Shown here piece by piece: positions 54,685 through 62,968 of a stretch of 64,000 nt of DNA; position 1 is the stretch's first letter, and each line of letters begins with the position of its first letter. The notes beneath the pieces are model-generated. The model made no database searches. It saw only the letters and a program-made list of their open reading frames with translations, and was not told the origin of the DNA. Both the position numbers and the translations under genes were made by a program. The DNA is from an uncultured Christensenella sp. GTDB taxonomy: Bacteria; Bacillota; Clostridia; Christensenellales; Borkfalkiaceae. The stretch is taken from NCBI GenBank assembly GCA_910579705.1, contig CAJTUI010000003.1, forward strand, positions 62,001 through 126,000. The letters are read 5' to 3'.

Positions 54685-54894
54685 ATGAAAAACCAAAACT
54701 TTCAAAATAATCTCAGCCACGCGTTGAAAGCAAGTAAATTGTCACAAACCCAGTTGGCCGAAAAATTGGGGACAACACAACAAACGGTAAGCAGATGGCT
54801 TAACGGTATTAACGAACCCGATTTATCAATGTTGGTCGAAATATGCAAAATACTCAACGAAACACCCAATTCGTTGCTGAGTTTTAACGAATAA
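54685..54894 (+). CDS. XRE family transcriptional regulator
   Basis: 69 residues, a bare lambda-repressor-like HTH: NNLSHALKASKLSQTQLAEK, LGTTQQTVSRWLNGINEPDL, MLVEICKILNETPNSLLSF. AT-rich codon use unlike the flanking rsmA. TAGGAA precedes the ATG. Probably represses both its own promoter and that of the divergent DUF6809-like gene. Confidence 0.9.
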   Translation: MKNQNFQNNLSHALKASKLSQTQLAEKLGTTQQTVSRWLNGINEPDLSMLVEICKILNETPNSLLSFNE

Positions 54895-54897
54895 ACA

Positions 54898-54933
54898 AAC
54901 GCCCCGAGCTGCGTAGTCGCAGCTCGGGGCGTT
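54898..54933. terminator. Bidirectional terminator
   Basis: AACGCCCCGAGCTGCG, TAGT, CGCAGCTCGGGGCGTT: perfect 16-bp arms between the XRE gene and rsmA. Confidence 0.9.
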
Positions 54934-54936
54934 ATT

Positions 54937-55758
54937 CTATTTAAATTTTTCCGACAACAATGCGAATTGCGCGGGCGTGAGCGTTTCGCCGCGGGCTTTG
55001 GGCGGGATACCGCACTCTTCCAGCACCGCGGCCGCGCGCTCGCGCGAAATGCCGTAAACGTTTACGAGATTGTTTTCAAGCGTTTTTCTGCGCGAGGAGA
55101 ACGCGGCGTGCACCACCTTTTTATACGCCGCCCTGTCCGCAACCTCCACGCCGTTTCCGAACGTGAATTTAACGACCGCGCTGTCCACGTTGGGGCGGGG
55201 GTAAAACAGCGTGCGCGGAACTCTTTTGACTATTTCGCACCGCGCCCTTAACGCTATCATTGCCGTTATCGCGCCGTAGTCGGGCGTGGCCGCCTTTGCG
55301 CACAGCCGCAACGCCACCTCTTCTTGCACCATTACGCAAAGGCCGAGGCACTTTTCCGCGTCCTCGATAAGTTTCATTATAAGCGGAGTCGTCACGTAAT
55401 AGGGCAAGTTTGCGACGACGAAATAACCTTCCGTATGCTTTTCGAACTCTTTTAGGTCGACCTTTAAAAAGTCGCGGAATACGACCTCCGTGTTGTCGAG
55501 CCCCGAAAGCGTGCGGCAGAGAACGGGCTGTAAGCTTTTGTCCACCTCGAACGCGGTCACTTTTTTAACCCTTGACGCAAGCTCGCGCGTGAGCGTGCCC
55601 GCGCCGCAACCTATTTCAAGAACGGTGTCGTCCGCGCCCACGCCCGCCGCCGTAACGATTGAGGCGAGCAGGTTTTTGTCCGTTATGAAATTTTGGCCGA
55701 GCTGTTTTTTAAAACCGAAACCGCACTCGCCGAGAATTGTCTTTATATCTTTTTCCAT
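54937..55758 (-). CDS. rsmA: 16S rRNA dimethyladenosine transferase
   Basis: 273 residues. QLGQNFITDKNLLASIV, SAM motif VLEIGCGAGTLTRELASRV, acidic strand FEVDKSL, and the catalytic NLPYYVTTPLI motif are all typical of KsgA/RsmA, as is the C-terminal helical domain (FSSRRKTLENNLVNVYGISR). It dimethylates A1518 and A1519 of 16S rRNA. The ATG has no good binding site; a leader of about 25 nt is predicted. Confidence 0.96.
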   Translation of the reverse strand: MEKDIKTILGECGFGFKKQLGQNFITDKNLLASIVTAAGVGADDTVLEIGCGAGTLTRELASRVKKVTAFEVDKSLQPVLCRTLSGLDNTEVVFRDFLKVDLKEFEKHTEGYFVVANLPYYVTTPLIMKLIEDAEKCLGLCVMVQEEVALRLCAKAATPDYGAITAMIALRARCEIVKRVPRTLFYPRPNVDSAVVKFTFGNGVEVADRAAYKKVVHAAFSSRRKTLENNLVNVYGISRERAAAVLEECGIPPKARGETLTPAQFALLSEKFK

Positions 55759-55788
55759 ATTTTAGCCGTAATAAAAACGTATACAAAC

Positions 55789-55817
55789 ATTATAACAACA
55801 TATACTGATTTTGTAAA
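55789..55817 (-). promoter_or_regulatory. Promoter of rsmA
   Basis: Minus strand TTTACA (55817-55812), 17-nt spacer ending TGT, TATAAT (55794-55789). Confidence 0.8.
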
Positions 55818-55851
55818 CGGATTTCTTCCCTTTACCTCACTTAAAGATGAG

Positions 55852-55879
55852 GACGCCCGCGCGGAAAAGCGCGGGCGTC
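55852..55879 (-). terminator. Hairpin after tatD
   Basis: GACGCCCGCGC, GGAAAA, GCGCGGGCGTC, ten bases past the tatD stop on the minus strand; U tract poor. Confidence 0.65.
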
Positions 55880-55888
55880 TGACTTTGT

Positions 55889-56668
55889 TTATATATCGTT
55901 CAATTTGGTAAACAGCGAATGCGCGGCGTTCCAGCAGCTCTCCGCTGCCTCCTCCGTCGTCAAGCCCTTGATAAGCGCTATCTGTCCCGCTATTTCGGGA
56001 ACGCTTTCGGGAGTGTTGGGAAATTCGCCGTATTTAGACGCGGGCGGGATATACGGGCTGTCCGTTTCGGTCATAATAACTTCGCGGGGCAGGGCCGCGA
56101 TTGCGCGCTTTACCCTCTTACTGCCCTTCCAGGTGCAGGACCCGCCGAACGAAAATTTAAGCCCCAGTTTCAAAAACTCGGCGGCAAGCTCCGCGGAATG
56201 CGAATAGCAATGCAACATAGCGCCGTACTCGAAGGGCGCAAACTCGCGCAGAACGCCGTACATATCTTCCGCGCAGTCGCGGGAATGTATCTGGACGGGC
56301 ATTTTCAGCGAGCGGGCAAGCCCCAGCTGCTCTTTAAAGATACCGTGCTGTAACTGCTTATCCGTGTCGGGATAGTGATAGTCCAGACCTATCTCGCCCA
56401 CGGCGACGCACTTCGGGTGCGCGGCAAGTTCCGCGATTTTATCCAGATCGCCCGCGCGGTATTTTTTTAGTTCGGTAGGGTGAAACCCCGCCGTGAAATA
56501 AACTCCCTCATATCTCTCCGACAGGTATTTTCCGTATTCGGAAGAAACCAAATCAAACCCCGCGGATATGATTTTTTCCACGCCCGCGGCGTTTATATTG
56601 CGGATAAGCTTATCGAGGTCGCCGTAATCCTCCGCATTTATATGGCAGTGTACGTCTATAAACTTCAA
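55889..56668 (-). CDS. TatD family deoxyribonuclease
   Basis: 259 residues, TIM-barrel metal hydrolase. Ligand motifs DVHCHINAED at the N-terminus, VGEIGLDYHYP, PVQIHSRDCAEDMY, MLHCYSHSAE and MTETDSPYIPP are all present. Acts as a 3'-5' exonuclease or on D-amino-acyl tRNA-like substrates depending on the member. The ATG overlaps the metG stop (ATGA), the usual metG-tatD-rsmA order. Confidence 0.94.
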   Translation of the reverse strand: MKFIDVHCHINAEDYGDLDKLIRNINAAGVEKIISAGFDLVSSEYGKYLSERYEGVYFTAGFHPTELKKYRAGDLDKIAELAAHPKCVAVGEIGLDYHYPDTDKQLQHGIFKEQLGLARSLKMPVQIHSRDCAEDMYGVLREFAPFEYGAMLHCYSHSAELAAEFLKLGLKFSFGGSCTWKGSKRVKRAIAALPREVIMTETDSPYIPPASKYGEFPNTPESVPEIAGQIALIKGLTTEEAAESCWNAAHSLFTKLNDI

Positions 56669-58611
56669 GACAGCAGGCTCCCGTCGGGAACGTCCTTTTC
56701 GGGGCTGACCACGCTGAGCGTGCCGTCGGGCGCCTCGGCGCAGACAATCATACCTTCGCTTAAAATACCCTTCATTTCGCGCGGGGGAAGGTTGGTTACG
56801 ACAATCACCTTTTTACCTATCATTTCCTCGGCAGTGTAGTGCTTTGCAATGCCCGAAAGTATGGAAAGCGTTCTGTCGCCGACCTTGACGGTTTCGTGCA
56901 AAAGCTTGCTCTTCTTAACGGCCTCGCACGCGATAACTTTACCGACGCGCATCTCGACTTTCGCGAAATCGTCGATAGTAATTTCTTCTTTCTTAACGGT
57001 TTCCGCAACGGGCGCGGGCTGCTCTTCTTTCATTTGCTCCACAAGCTTTTCAACCTCCGCAAGCTCTTTCTTAATATCGATTCTCGGGAATATCGGCGGC
57101 AGTTTCTCCACCTTCGCACCCTCTTTGAGTTTACCGAAAGCGAGGCTTTCGAACCCGTCGTTCACGTCGCAGGAGAAACTCTTCAATATAAGTTCGGGCG
57201 CCTTTGTAATAAACGGTTTAAGCATAACCGCGCAGATACGCACGGTTTCCGCAAGGTTGTACAACACCGCGCCGAGCCTGTCCTTTTTGCCCGCGTCCTT
57301 TGCGAGTATCCAAGGCGTGGTTTCGTCTATATATTTGTTTGCGCGCGAGATAACCGCGAAAATTTCCGCAAGCGCGTCGGGCGCGTTCAGCCTGTCCACC
57401 GCGTCCTTTACCTTGTCAAACAGCCCTTCGGCCATTGCGATAAGCTCTTTGTCCGCCTCCTCGACCTTGCCGCGGGCGGGCATTGCGCCGAAGTTCTGCA
57501 AAATCATTGCGGTCGTGCGCGAAACAAGGTTGCCCAAATCGTTCGCAAGGTCCGCGTTTACGCGGTTCAAAAACCGCTCGTTCGTGTACTCGCCGTCGCT
57601 GCCGAACGGTATCTCGCGCAAAAGGAAATACCTAACCGCGTCCGTGCCGTAACGCTTGACAAGCTCGTACGGGTCGGTCAGCTCCTTTCTCACCGCGTCC
57701 TGCTTGCTCTTCGACAGCTTGTCGCCGCCGATTAAAAGCCAGCCGTGGCCGTAGACCTGCTCGGGCACGGGCACGCCCAGCGCCATTAAAATAGCGGGCC
57801 AGATTATCGCGTGGAAACGTACTATTTCCTTGCCTATCATATGCAGTTCGGCAGGCCAGTATTTTTGGAAAAGACTGTCGTCGTCGCTAAGATAACCGAG
57901 CGCGGAAATATAGTTCGAAAGCGCGTCAATCCAGACGTACGCGTAATGGTTTTTATCGAACGGGAGCTGTACGCCCCATTTGACCGTGGTGCGCGAAACG
58001 CACAAGTCCTGCAAGCCCGCGTTAAGGAAATTGTTGACCATTTCGTTTACGCGGGATTTGGGCTGTAAAAACTCGGGCTTGTCCGAGTACAGCTTTTTGA
58101 TGCGGTCTGCGTATTTACCCAGACGGAAAAAGTAGCTCTCCTCTTTCTGCAACGCCACTTCCCTGCCGCAGTCGGGGCACTTGCCGTTCACAAGCTGGGC
58201 CTCCGTCCACATACTCTCGCAGGGCGTGCAGTAATAACCGCTGTATTCCGCCTTGTAAATATCGCCGCTCTCGTAGAGTTTCTGGTAAATTTTCTGCACG
58301 CACTCGGTATGCTCTTTGTCGGTGGTGCGGATAAAGCGGTCGTAAGAAACGTCCAAAAGCCGCCACATATCTTTAAGCCGCGCGACAAGCGGGTCGATAA
58401 ACTCCATAGGAGTTACGCCCCTCTTTTTGGCCTCTTTTTCTATTTTCTGACCGTGCTCGTCCGTGCCGGTAAGAAAAAACACGTCCTCGCCCAGCATTTT
58501 ATGGAACCGCGCCAACGCGTCGCAGATAACCGTGGTATAGCAATGGCCGATATGCCAGTTGCCGCTGGGATAGTAAATGGGTGTGGTAATATAATATTTT
58601 TTGTTACGCAT
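56665..58611 (-). CDS. metG: Methionyl-tRNA synthetase with C-terminal tRNA-binding domain
   Basis: 648 residues. HIGH motif in YPSGNWHIGHCYTTVICDAL, zinc knuckle CTPCESMW then CPDCGR, and the KMSKS equivalent GGDKLSKSK. The C-terminal 110 residues are a Trbp111-like OB fold (TIDDFAKVEMRVGKVIACEA). It charges initiator and elongator tRNA-Met and acts as a homodimer through the OB domain. GGCGGA precedes the ATG. No T-box or SAM leader is visible. Confidence 0.97.
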   Translation of the reverse strand: MRNKKYYITTPIYYPSGNWHIGHCYTTVICDALARFHKMLGEDVFFLTGTDEHGQKIEKEAKKRGVTPMEFIDPLVARLKDMWRLLDVSYDRFIRTTDKEHTECVQKIYQKLYESGDIYKAEYSGYYCTPCESMWTEAQLVNGKCPDCGREVALQKEESYFFRLGKYADRIKKLYSDKPEFLQPKSRVNEMVNNFLNAGLQDLCVSRTTVKWGVQLPFDKNHYAYVWIDALSNYISALGYLSDDDSLFQKYWPAELHMIGKEIVRFHAIIWPAILMALGVPVPEQVYGHGWLLIGGDKLSKSKQDAVRKELTDPYELVKRYGTDAVRYFLLREIPFGSDGEYTNERFLNRVNADLANDLGNLVSRTTAMILQNFGAMPARGKVEEADKELIAMAEGLFDKVKDAVDRLNAPDALAEIFAVISRANKYIDETTPWILAKDAGKKDRLGAVLYNLAETVRICAVMLKPFITKAPELILKSFSCDVNDGFESLAFGKLKEGAKVEKLPPIFPRIDIKKELAEVEKLVEQMKEEQPAPVAETVKKEEITIDDFAKVEMRVGKVIACEAVKKSKLLHETVKVGDRTLSILSGIAKHYTAEEMIGKKVIVVTNLPPREMKGILSEGMIVCAEAPDGTLSVVSPEKDVPDGSLLS

Positions 58612-58639
58612 AGTTCCGCCTAAAAAATTTCTTTACCGA

Positions 58640-58668
58640 ATTATAACACGGTTTATAAAAATTGTAAA
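58640..58668 (-). promoter_or_regulatory. Promoter of metG-tatD
   Basis: Minus strand TTTACA (58668-58663), 17-nt spacer ending TGT, TATAAT (58645-58640). Confidence 0.85.
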
Positions 58669-58697
58669 ATATTACAAAGCGAATATATAAAAAAACC

Positions 58698-58722
58698 CGT
58701 TCATAAAAATAGTTTATGAACG
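58698..58722 (+). promoter_or_regulatory. Inverted repeat enclosing the spmA start codon
   Basis: CGTTCATAAA, AATAG, TTTATGAACG: perfect 10-bp arms with the ATG in the 3' arm. An alternative reading is a sigma-E-like promoter: GAATATA (58681-58687), 14 bases, CATAAAAA (58702-58709), six to seven bases, ATG. Confidence 0.55.
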
Positions 58723-59267
58723 TAATTTTCACCGCCGTATTCATAGCCTCTATGGTAGCGATTGCGATAAGCGCGCCGGACAAACTTTTATCTTCTCTTT
58801 TAGGCGGGGCGGAAAGCGCGGCCAAAATGTCGCTTACTCTTTTCTGTATCTACGCAGTGTGGATGGGGCTTTCCAAACTGGCGGAAAAAAGCGGGCTTTC
58901 AAAACAAATGGCGCGCGGGCTTAAACCGATAACGCGCCGCGTATTTAAAACCGACGACGAAACGGCTAACGAAAACCTTGCTATGAACGTTTCCTGCAAC
59001 CTCCTAGGGCTTGGCGGCGCGGCCACGCCGTTTGCAGTGAAAGCCATAGGCGAGCTGGAAAAACAGGGCAACTCGTTCGCGCAGAAACTGTTGTTTGTAA
59101 TAAACGCAACGTCGATACAGATTTTACCGACAACAGTCATTGCGCTGAGAGCGGGCGCGGGCAGCGCCGCCGCGGCGGACATATTTCTGCCGTCGCTTAT
59201 CTGCACGGCCGTATCCACGGGCCTTGCCGTTGCGCTGTATCTTGCGGGGAATAAGCTATGGCGCTGA
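58716..59267 (+). CDS. spmA: Spore maturation protein SpmA
   Basis: 183 residues, nucleoside-recognition (Gate) domain membrane protein: KMSLTLFCIYAVWMGLSKLA, ENLAMNVSCNLLGLGGAATP, FAVKAIGELEKQGNS and NATSIQILPTTVIALRAGAG are hallmark SpmA segments. Four or five membrane helices. With SpmB it is needed for core dehydration of spores. The ATG lacks a ribosome binding site. Overlaps spmB by ten bases. Confidence 0.93.
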   Translation: MNVIFTAVFIASMVAIAISAPDKLLSSLLGGAESAAKMSLTLFCIYAVWMGLSKLAEKSGLSKQMARGLKPITRRVFKTDDETANENLAMNVSCNLLGLGGAATPFAVKAIGELEKQGNSFAQKLLFVINATSIQILPTTVIALRAGAGSAAAADIFLPSLICTAVSTGLAVALYLAGNKLWR

Positions 59268-59761
59268 TAATTCCCGTAATCTTCATTTTCGTATTTGCGT
59301 TCGCGGTAATAAAAAAAGTCGCCGTATACGACTGCTTTACCGAGGGCATTAAGGAGGCGTTCAACTTCACCGTATCGCTCCTGCCCTGCCTTGCCGCCAT
59401 CTTTATGATGTGCGCGCTTTTCGAGGCCTCGGGCCTGTCCGACGGACTGACGAAACTCCTCTCGCCAGTGTTCGGGTTCCTCGGCATACCGCCCGAACTG
59501 ACGAAACTAGTGCTGATAAAACCGTTCTCGGGCAGCGGCTCGCTAGCGTATCTCAACGAAATAATAACCGCGTACGGCGCGGACAGCTATATCGCGCGTT
59601 GCGCCTGCGTATGTTTCGGGTCGTCCGAAACGGTGTTTTATATCTCGGCCGTATATTTTGCGGGGATAAAAGTGAAAAAACTTGCAATGCCTATCGCCTG
59701 CGTTCTGGTCGCAACTTTCGTTTCGACAATCGTTGCCTGTCTGGTCTGTAAAATTATGTAA
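59258..59761 (+). CDS. spmB: Spore maturation protein SpmB
   Basis: 167 residues: YDCFTEGIKEAFNFTVSLLP, AIFMMCALFEASGLSDGLTK, IPPELTKLVLIKPFSGSGSL and CFGSSETVFYISAVYFAG match SpmB, a Gate-domain partner of SpmA in the forespore or mother-cell membrane. Translationally coupled to spmA. Confidence 0.94.
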   Translation: MALIIPVIFIFVFAFAVIKKVAVYDCFTEGIKEAFNFTVSLLPCLAAIFMMCALFEASGLSDGLTKLLSPVFGFLGIPPELTKLVLIKPFSGSGSLAYLNEIITAYGADSYIARCACVCFGSSETVFYISAVYFAGIKVKKLAMPIACVLVATFVSTIVACLVCKIM

Positions 59762-59776
59762 CGCCCCCGAAAAAAC

Positions 59777-59810
59777 AGAAACTGCGCAAACCTGAGTTTG
59801 CGCAGTTTCT
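59777..59810 (+). terminator. Terminator of spmAB
   Basis: AGAAACTGCGCAAAC, CTGA, GTTTGCGCAGTTTCT: perfect 15-bp arms. Confidence 0.9.
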
Positions 59811-59828
59811 ATTATGATAAGGGGGAAA

Positions 59829-59852
59829 ATGATGAGCTATGTAATGTCGTAA
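59829..59852 (+). CDS. Possible 7-codon ORF
   Basis: MMSYVMS followed by TAA, with a good AAGGGGGA ribosome binding site three bases upstream, and an inverted repeat (TAATG...GTAAAC, GTTTAC...ATTA) straight after. It lies between the spmB terminator and the cysteine desulfurase end, so a promoter would have to sit in a very short space. Could be chance. Confidence 0.2.
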   Translation: MMSYVMS

Positions 59853-59961
59853 ACATCGTTTACATTAACTATTATACATAAAATATTCATAAAAGCAAAG
59901 AAATTACGAATATTTTCGAAAATAAAATAAATTTATACACTATAACAAATTTTGATACTTT

Positions 59962-61095
59962 TTAACAACCCGTTCCGCGTATGCCGTTTACGGCGCGTTT
60001 CAACGCGGCGACAACCTCCGCGACCTCTTCCACCGTGTTGTATTTCCCGAACGAAAAGCGCACCGCGGATTTCACCCTGCTTTCGGGCAGGCCCATTGCC
60101 GTAAGCACGTGCGAGGCCTTGACCGCGCCCGCCGAGCAGGCCGAGCCCGTAGAAACCGCGATACCGTTCATATCCAGAAGAAAGAGAACGTTCTCGCCGT
60201 CGCAACCGTCGAATGAGATATTTGCTGTTGCGGGCAGGATTTCCCCGCCGCCGTTCACGTGAGCGCCGTCTATTTCCGAAAGCACCTCGGCAACGAATTT
60301 GTCTTTGAGCGCAGAGATCCTTTTATTGTGTTCCTCTTTGCCGCGCACCGCGTTTTCGAGCGCGACCGCGCACCCGACCGCCGCGGCGGCGTTGGTAGTG
60401 CCACCGCGCAAACCCCTTTCCTGATTGCCGCCCGAAATAAAGCGACTTATCGCCGCGCCGTTTTTTATATACAGCGCGCCGAAACCCTTGGGGCCGTAAA
60501 ACTTGTGCGAAGAAATGCCGAGCGCGTCGCAATGCCGTACGGGGAAGGGCAGAACGCCCGCCGTCTGAACGCAGTCGCAGTAATAAAACACGCCCCGCTC
60601 CTTACAGATTTTTCCTATTTCTTCTACGGGCTGTATCACGCCCGTTTCGTTATTCGCGGCCATAACCGCGCAAAACACCGTGTCCGCGCGCAATGCCCGC
60701 GCTATATCGTCGGGCTTTACCGCGCCGCTTTCGTCGGGATTGACAAAGGTTACTTCATAACCGTATCTTTGCATATCCCGCGCGCTCTCGATTAACGCGG
60801 GGTGCTCTATCGCCGAAAGAACGATATGTCGGCCGCGCGCAGTATCGGCCGCGCACGCGCCTTTCAACGCCCAGTTACCCGCCTCCGTTCCTCCCGAAAC
60901 GAAAAAAATCTCATCGCTTGCACAACCGACGAGTTTTGCTATTTTATCCCGCGCGTCCAGAACGCCGAGCGCGGCGGCGCGCCCCGCCGCGTGTTGCGAC
61001 GAGGGGTTGCCGTAAAGTTCGGTAAGATATGGCGTCATCGCATTTAAAACTTCGCTATCGAGCGGAGTAGTTGACGCGTTGTCAAGATATATCAT
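59962..61095 (-). CDS. Cysteine desulfurase (NifS/IscS type)
   Basis: 377 residues, fold type I PLP enzyme. N-terminal YLDNASTTPLDSEVL, PLP contacts SGGTEAGNWAL and HPALIES, Lys198 in SSHKFYGPKG for the PLP Schiff base, and the persulfide loop STGSACSAG with Cys320. Short-loop group related to IscS/NifS. It releases sulfur from cysteine for iron-sulfur clusters or tRNA thiolation (no mnmA, thiI or iscU is next to it). It starts 14 bases inside the end of the preceding gene. Confidence 0.94.
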   Translation of the reverse strand: MIYLDNASTTPLDSEVLNAMTPYLTELYGNPSSQHAAGRAAALGVLDARDKIAKLVGCASDEIFFVSGGTEAGNWALKGACAADTARGRHIVLSAIEHPALIESARDMQRYGYEVTFVNPDESGAVKPDDIARALRADTVFCAVMAANNETGVIQPVEEIGKICKERGVFYYCDCVQTAGVLPFPVRHCDALGISSHKFYGPKGFGALYIKNGAAISRFISGGNQERGLRGGTTNAAAAVGCAVALENAVRGKEEHNKRISALKDKFVAEVLSEIDGAHVNGGGEILPATANISFDGCDGENVLFLLDMNGIAVSTGSACSAGAVKASHVLTAMGLPESRVKSAVRFSFGKYNTVEEVAEVVAALKRAVNGIRGTGC

Positions 61096-61996
61096 TGCTA
61101 AACGAGCCGTAAATACGCTTTAAAAGTTCGAGTTCGGTATTGCTCACCGTATACTCCCTGCCAAGCTTAGTCGCGCCGTCGGTTTCATTGAGCCTGACGT
61201 TGCGCACGGCAGACCAGTATTTGTTGGCCGCAATAAGCGTGCATATAAACGCTATAAACGCAAGCGCGCCGACCGCAATCGTGGCGATTAAAAACGCGCC
61301 GTTCTCCGCCGAAAACATCATAGTGCTTAAAGCTATCGCAGCTATCAGAAGAGCCAGAAAGGGCGCGGCGCACGCGATAAGTAGCGTCAACGCGTTTTTC
61401 CGTCTGCGCATAAACTCGGCGCGGCGTTCCTGCTTGCCCGCCTCGTTCCTCTCGCGCAGGGCCGCGGTGTTTTCCTCCGCCTCGGCGATACGCGTTTTAA
61501 GCCCGCCGGAAAGCGCTTTAAGCTCCGCCTTCATATTCTCTGCCGTGAACGAGCGTACTCCGTCCGCGACGGCCGCGCACTCCTCCAAATTACTGAACTG
61601 GGTCAGGTTGCGCGATAATGCTTTTAGTTTGAGAAAGCACACCTCTCCGTTTTCGGGCGAAATAAGCTCCGCCTTGCCCGCGGCGTACTGCGCCGCCTCG
61701 AAGTCGCCTTCGTCAAGCCTTGCGCGTGTCTCCGCAACGAGTTTATCCAGTTTTTCAGCGCGCGACCTCTCCTCTTCCTCTCTCAGTCTGTTGCGCTCGG
61801 CAAGCTGTTCGGGCGTGAGCACCGCCGCCTCCTCGTCGTCCTGCTCGTAAACGGGAACGTCAAACACGGGTATCTCTTCCTCCTCCGCGACAGCGTCGTC
61901 GGGTTCGACGATTACCAGCTCTTCCTCGCCGTCCTCGTTGATGCGGATTCTGTACTTCCTGTCCTTGTCCTCGTCGATAAGTCTCTCTTCTGCCAT
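61082..61996 (-). CDS. Uncharacterised membrane protein with TPR-like region
   Basis: 304 residues. An acidic N-terminus (about 1-60), a coiled coil (LTPEQLAERNRLREEEERSR), a TPR-like pair (LDEGDFEAAQYAAGKAELIS, ENGEVCFLKLKALSRNL), a second charged helix, and two membrane helices near 206-228 and 238-262 followed by a 40-residue tail. No enzyme motif. Overlaps the cysteine desulfurase start by 14 bases, so the two are co-translated. Perhaps a membrane-linked adaptor; function unknown. Confidence 0.8.
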   Translation of the reverse strand: MAEERLIDEDKDRKYRIRINEDGEEELVIVEPDDAVAEEEEIPVFDVPVYEQDDEEAAVLTPEQLAERNRLREEEERSRAEKLDKLVAETRARLDEGDFEAAQYAAGKAELISPENGEVCFLKLKALSRNLTQFSNLEECAAVADGVRSFTAENMKAELKALSGGLKTRIAEAEENTAALRERNEAGKQERRAEFMRRRKNALTLLIACAAPFLALLIAAIALSTMMFSAENGAFLIATIAVGALAFIAFICTLIAANKYWSAVRNVRLNETDGATKLGREYTVSNTELELLKRIYGSFSNDIS

Positions 61997-62018
61997 ATTA
62001 TAACTCCGTTTAAATTAA

Positions 62019-62861
62019 TCAGTGTGTTTTGAGCGCGTACGCTGCGAATTTACCGCGGTAACGGCTTTTTGCGTACGCGCAATATTCCGCGTTTTCGAAA
62101 AGCGCGTAGACGCCGCTGCCCGAACCCGTCATATTCACGGCGAGCGGGCCGAACGATTCAAGCTGTCCGACTGCCTCACGTATCTGCGGCGCGATAAGCT
62201 CGGCGGGGGGCAACAAAGCGTTACAGAGGTTTGCGGCCAGTTCAGACTTGTCTTCGGCTATCAGCGCGCGCTCCGCGGCAGAGCTGTCGCCGCCGACTTC
62301 GCCGCAAATATCGAACTTTTTATAGCACTCCGCGGTGTTTACCTGCTGTCTGGGCGCAAGCAACAAAAAATTCAGCTTTAATCCGCTATCGAGTTTTTTT
62401 ACCTCGTCCCCTCTTCCAAATAGGCGGGCGTAGCCGCCCGACAGCATATAGCGCGTGTCGCTGCCGACGCCGTCCGCCAGCATTTTAAGCCCCGCGGTAT
62501 CGTCTACTTTATATAGTTTGGCAAGCCCGTTCAAAACGCCCGCCGCGTCCGCGGAAGAGCCGCCAAACCCCAGCGCCATAGGAATATTTTTATAGACCGT
62601 AATATCCGCGCCGCACGTGCCGTACGCCTCTACGAACGCCTGCGCGGCCCTTACGGCGTTGTTGCTTTCGAAAGGTATACTCTCGCTGCCCATACCGCGC
62701 ATAGTCACGGAAACAAGCTTGTCCTTGCGTTTTTTCAGCGTTATCGCGTCGTACAGGTCGACGGAGGTAACAAGGCTGTCCAGCATATGAAACCCGCCGT
62801 TCACGCCGGTAACGCGCAGAGTGAGATTAAGTTTTGCGTATGCTTTGACCCGCACGTCCAT
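62019..62861 (-). CDS. ispE: 4-diphosphocytidyl-2-C-methyl-D-erythritol kinase
   Basis: 280 residues from ATG at MDVRVKAYAKLNLTLRV, the standard IspE N-terminus (KAxAKINLxL). GHMP ATP loop PMALGFGGSSADAAGVL near 90-105 and the C-terminal NMTGSGSGVYALF motif. It phosphorylates CDP-methylerythritol in the MEP route to isoprenoids. A longer frame to 63137 runs through the intergenic region and into the next gene and is rejected. The -10 ends six bases before ATG. Confidence 0.95.
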   Translation of the reverse strand: MDVRVKAYAKLNLTLRVTGVNGGFHMLDSLVTSVDLYDAITLKKRKDKLVSVTMRGMGSESIPFESNNAVRAAQAFVEAYGTCGADITVYKNIPMALGFGGSSADAAGVLNGLAKLYKVDDTAGLKMLADGVGSDTRYMLSGGYARLFGRGDEVKKLDSGLKLNFLLLAPRQQVNTAECYKKFDICGEVGGDSSAAERALIAEDKSELAANLCNALLPPAELIAPQIREAVGQLESFGPLAVNMTGSGSGVYALFENAEYCAYAKSRYRGKFAAYALKTH

Positions 62862-62867
62862 AACGCC

Positions 62868-62896
62868 ATTATAACACGTCGGCGCGAGTATTACAA
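62868..62896 (-). promoter_or_regulatory. Promoter of ispE, leaderless geometry
   Basis: Minus strand TTGTAA (62896-62891), 17-nt spacer ending TGT, TATAAT (62873-62868), GGCGTT, ATG. The A of ATG is at the expected transcription start. Confidence 0.8.
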
Positions 62897-62931
62897 TAGT
62901 TTTTGATATATTTACCGCACAAAATGACAAC

Positions 62932-62960
62932 GCCCCGACCGCGTACGCCGCGGGCGGGGC
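62932..62960 (-). terminator. Hairpin after the SipL-like gene
   Basis: GCCCCG-A-CCGCG, loop TACGC, CGCGG-G-CGGGGC; one mismatch in the stem, eight bases past the stop at 62969. Confidence 0.7.
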
Positions 62961-62968
62961 ACTGTTAT

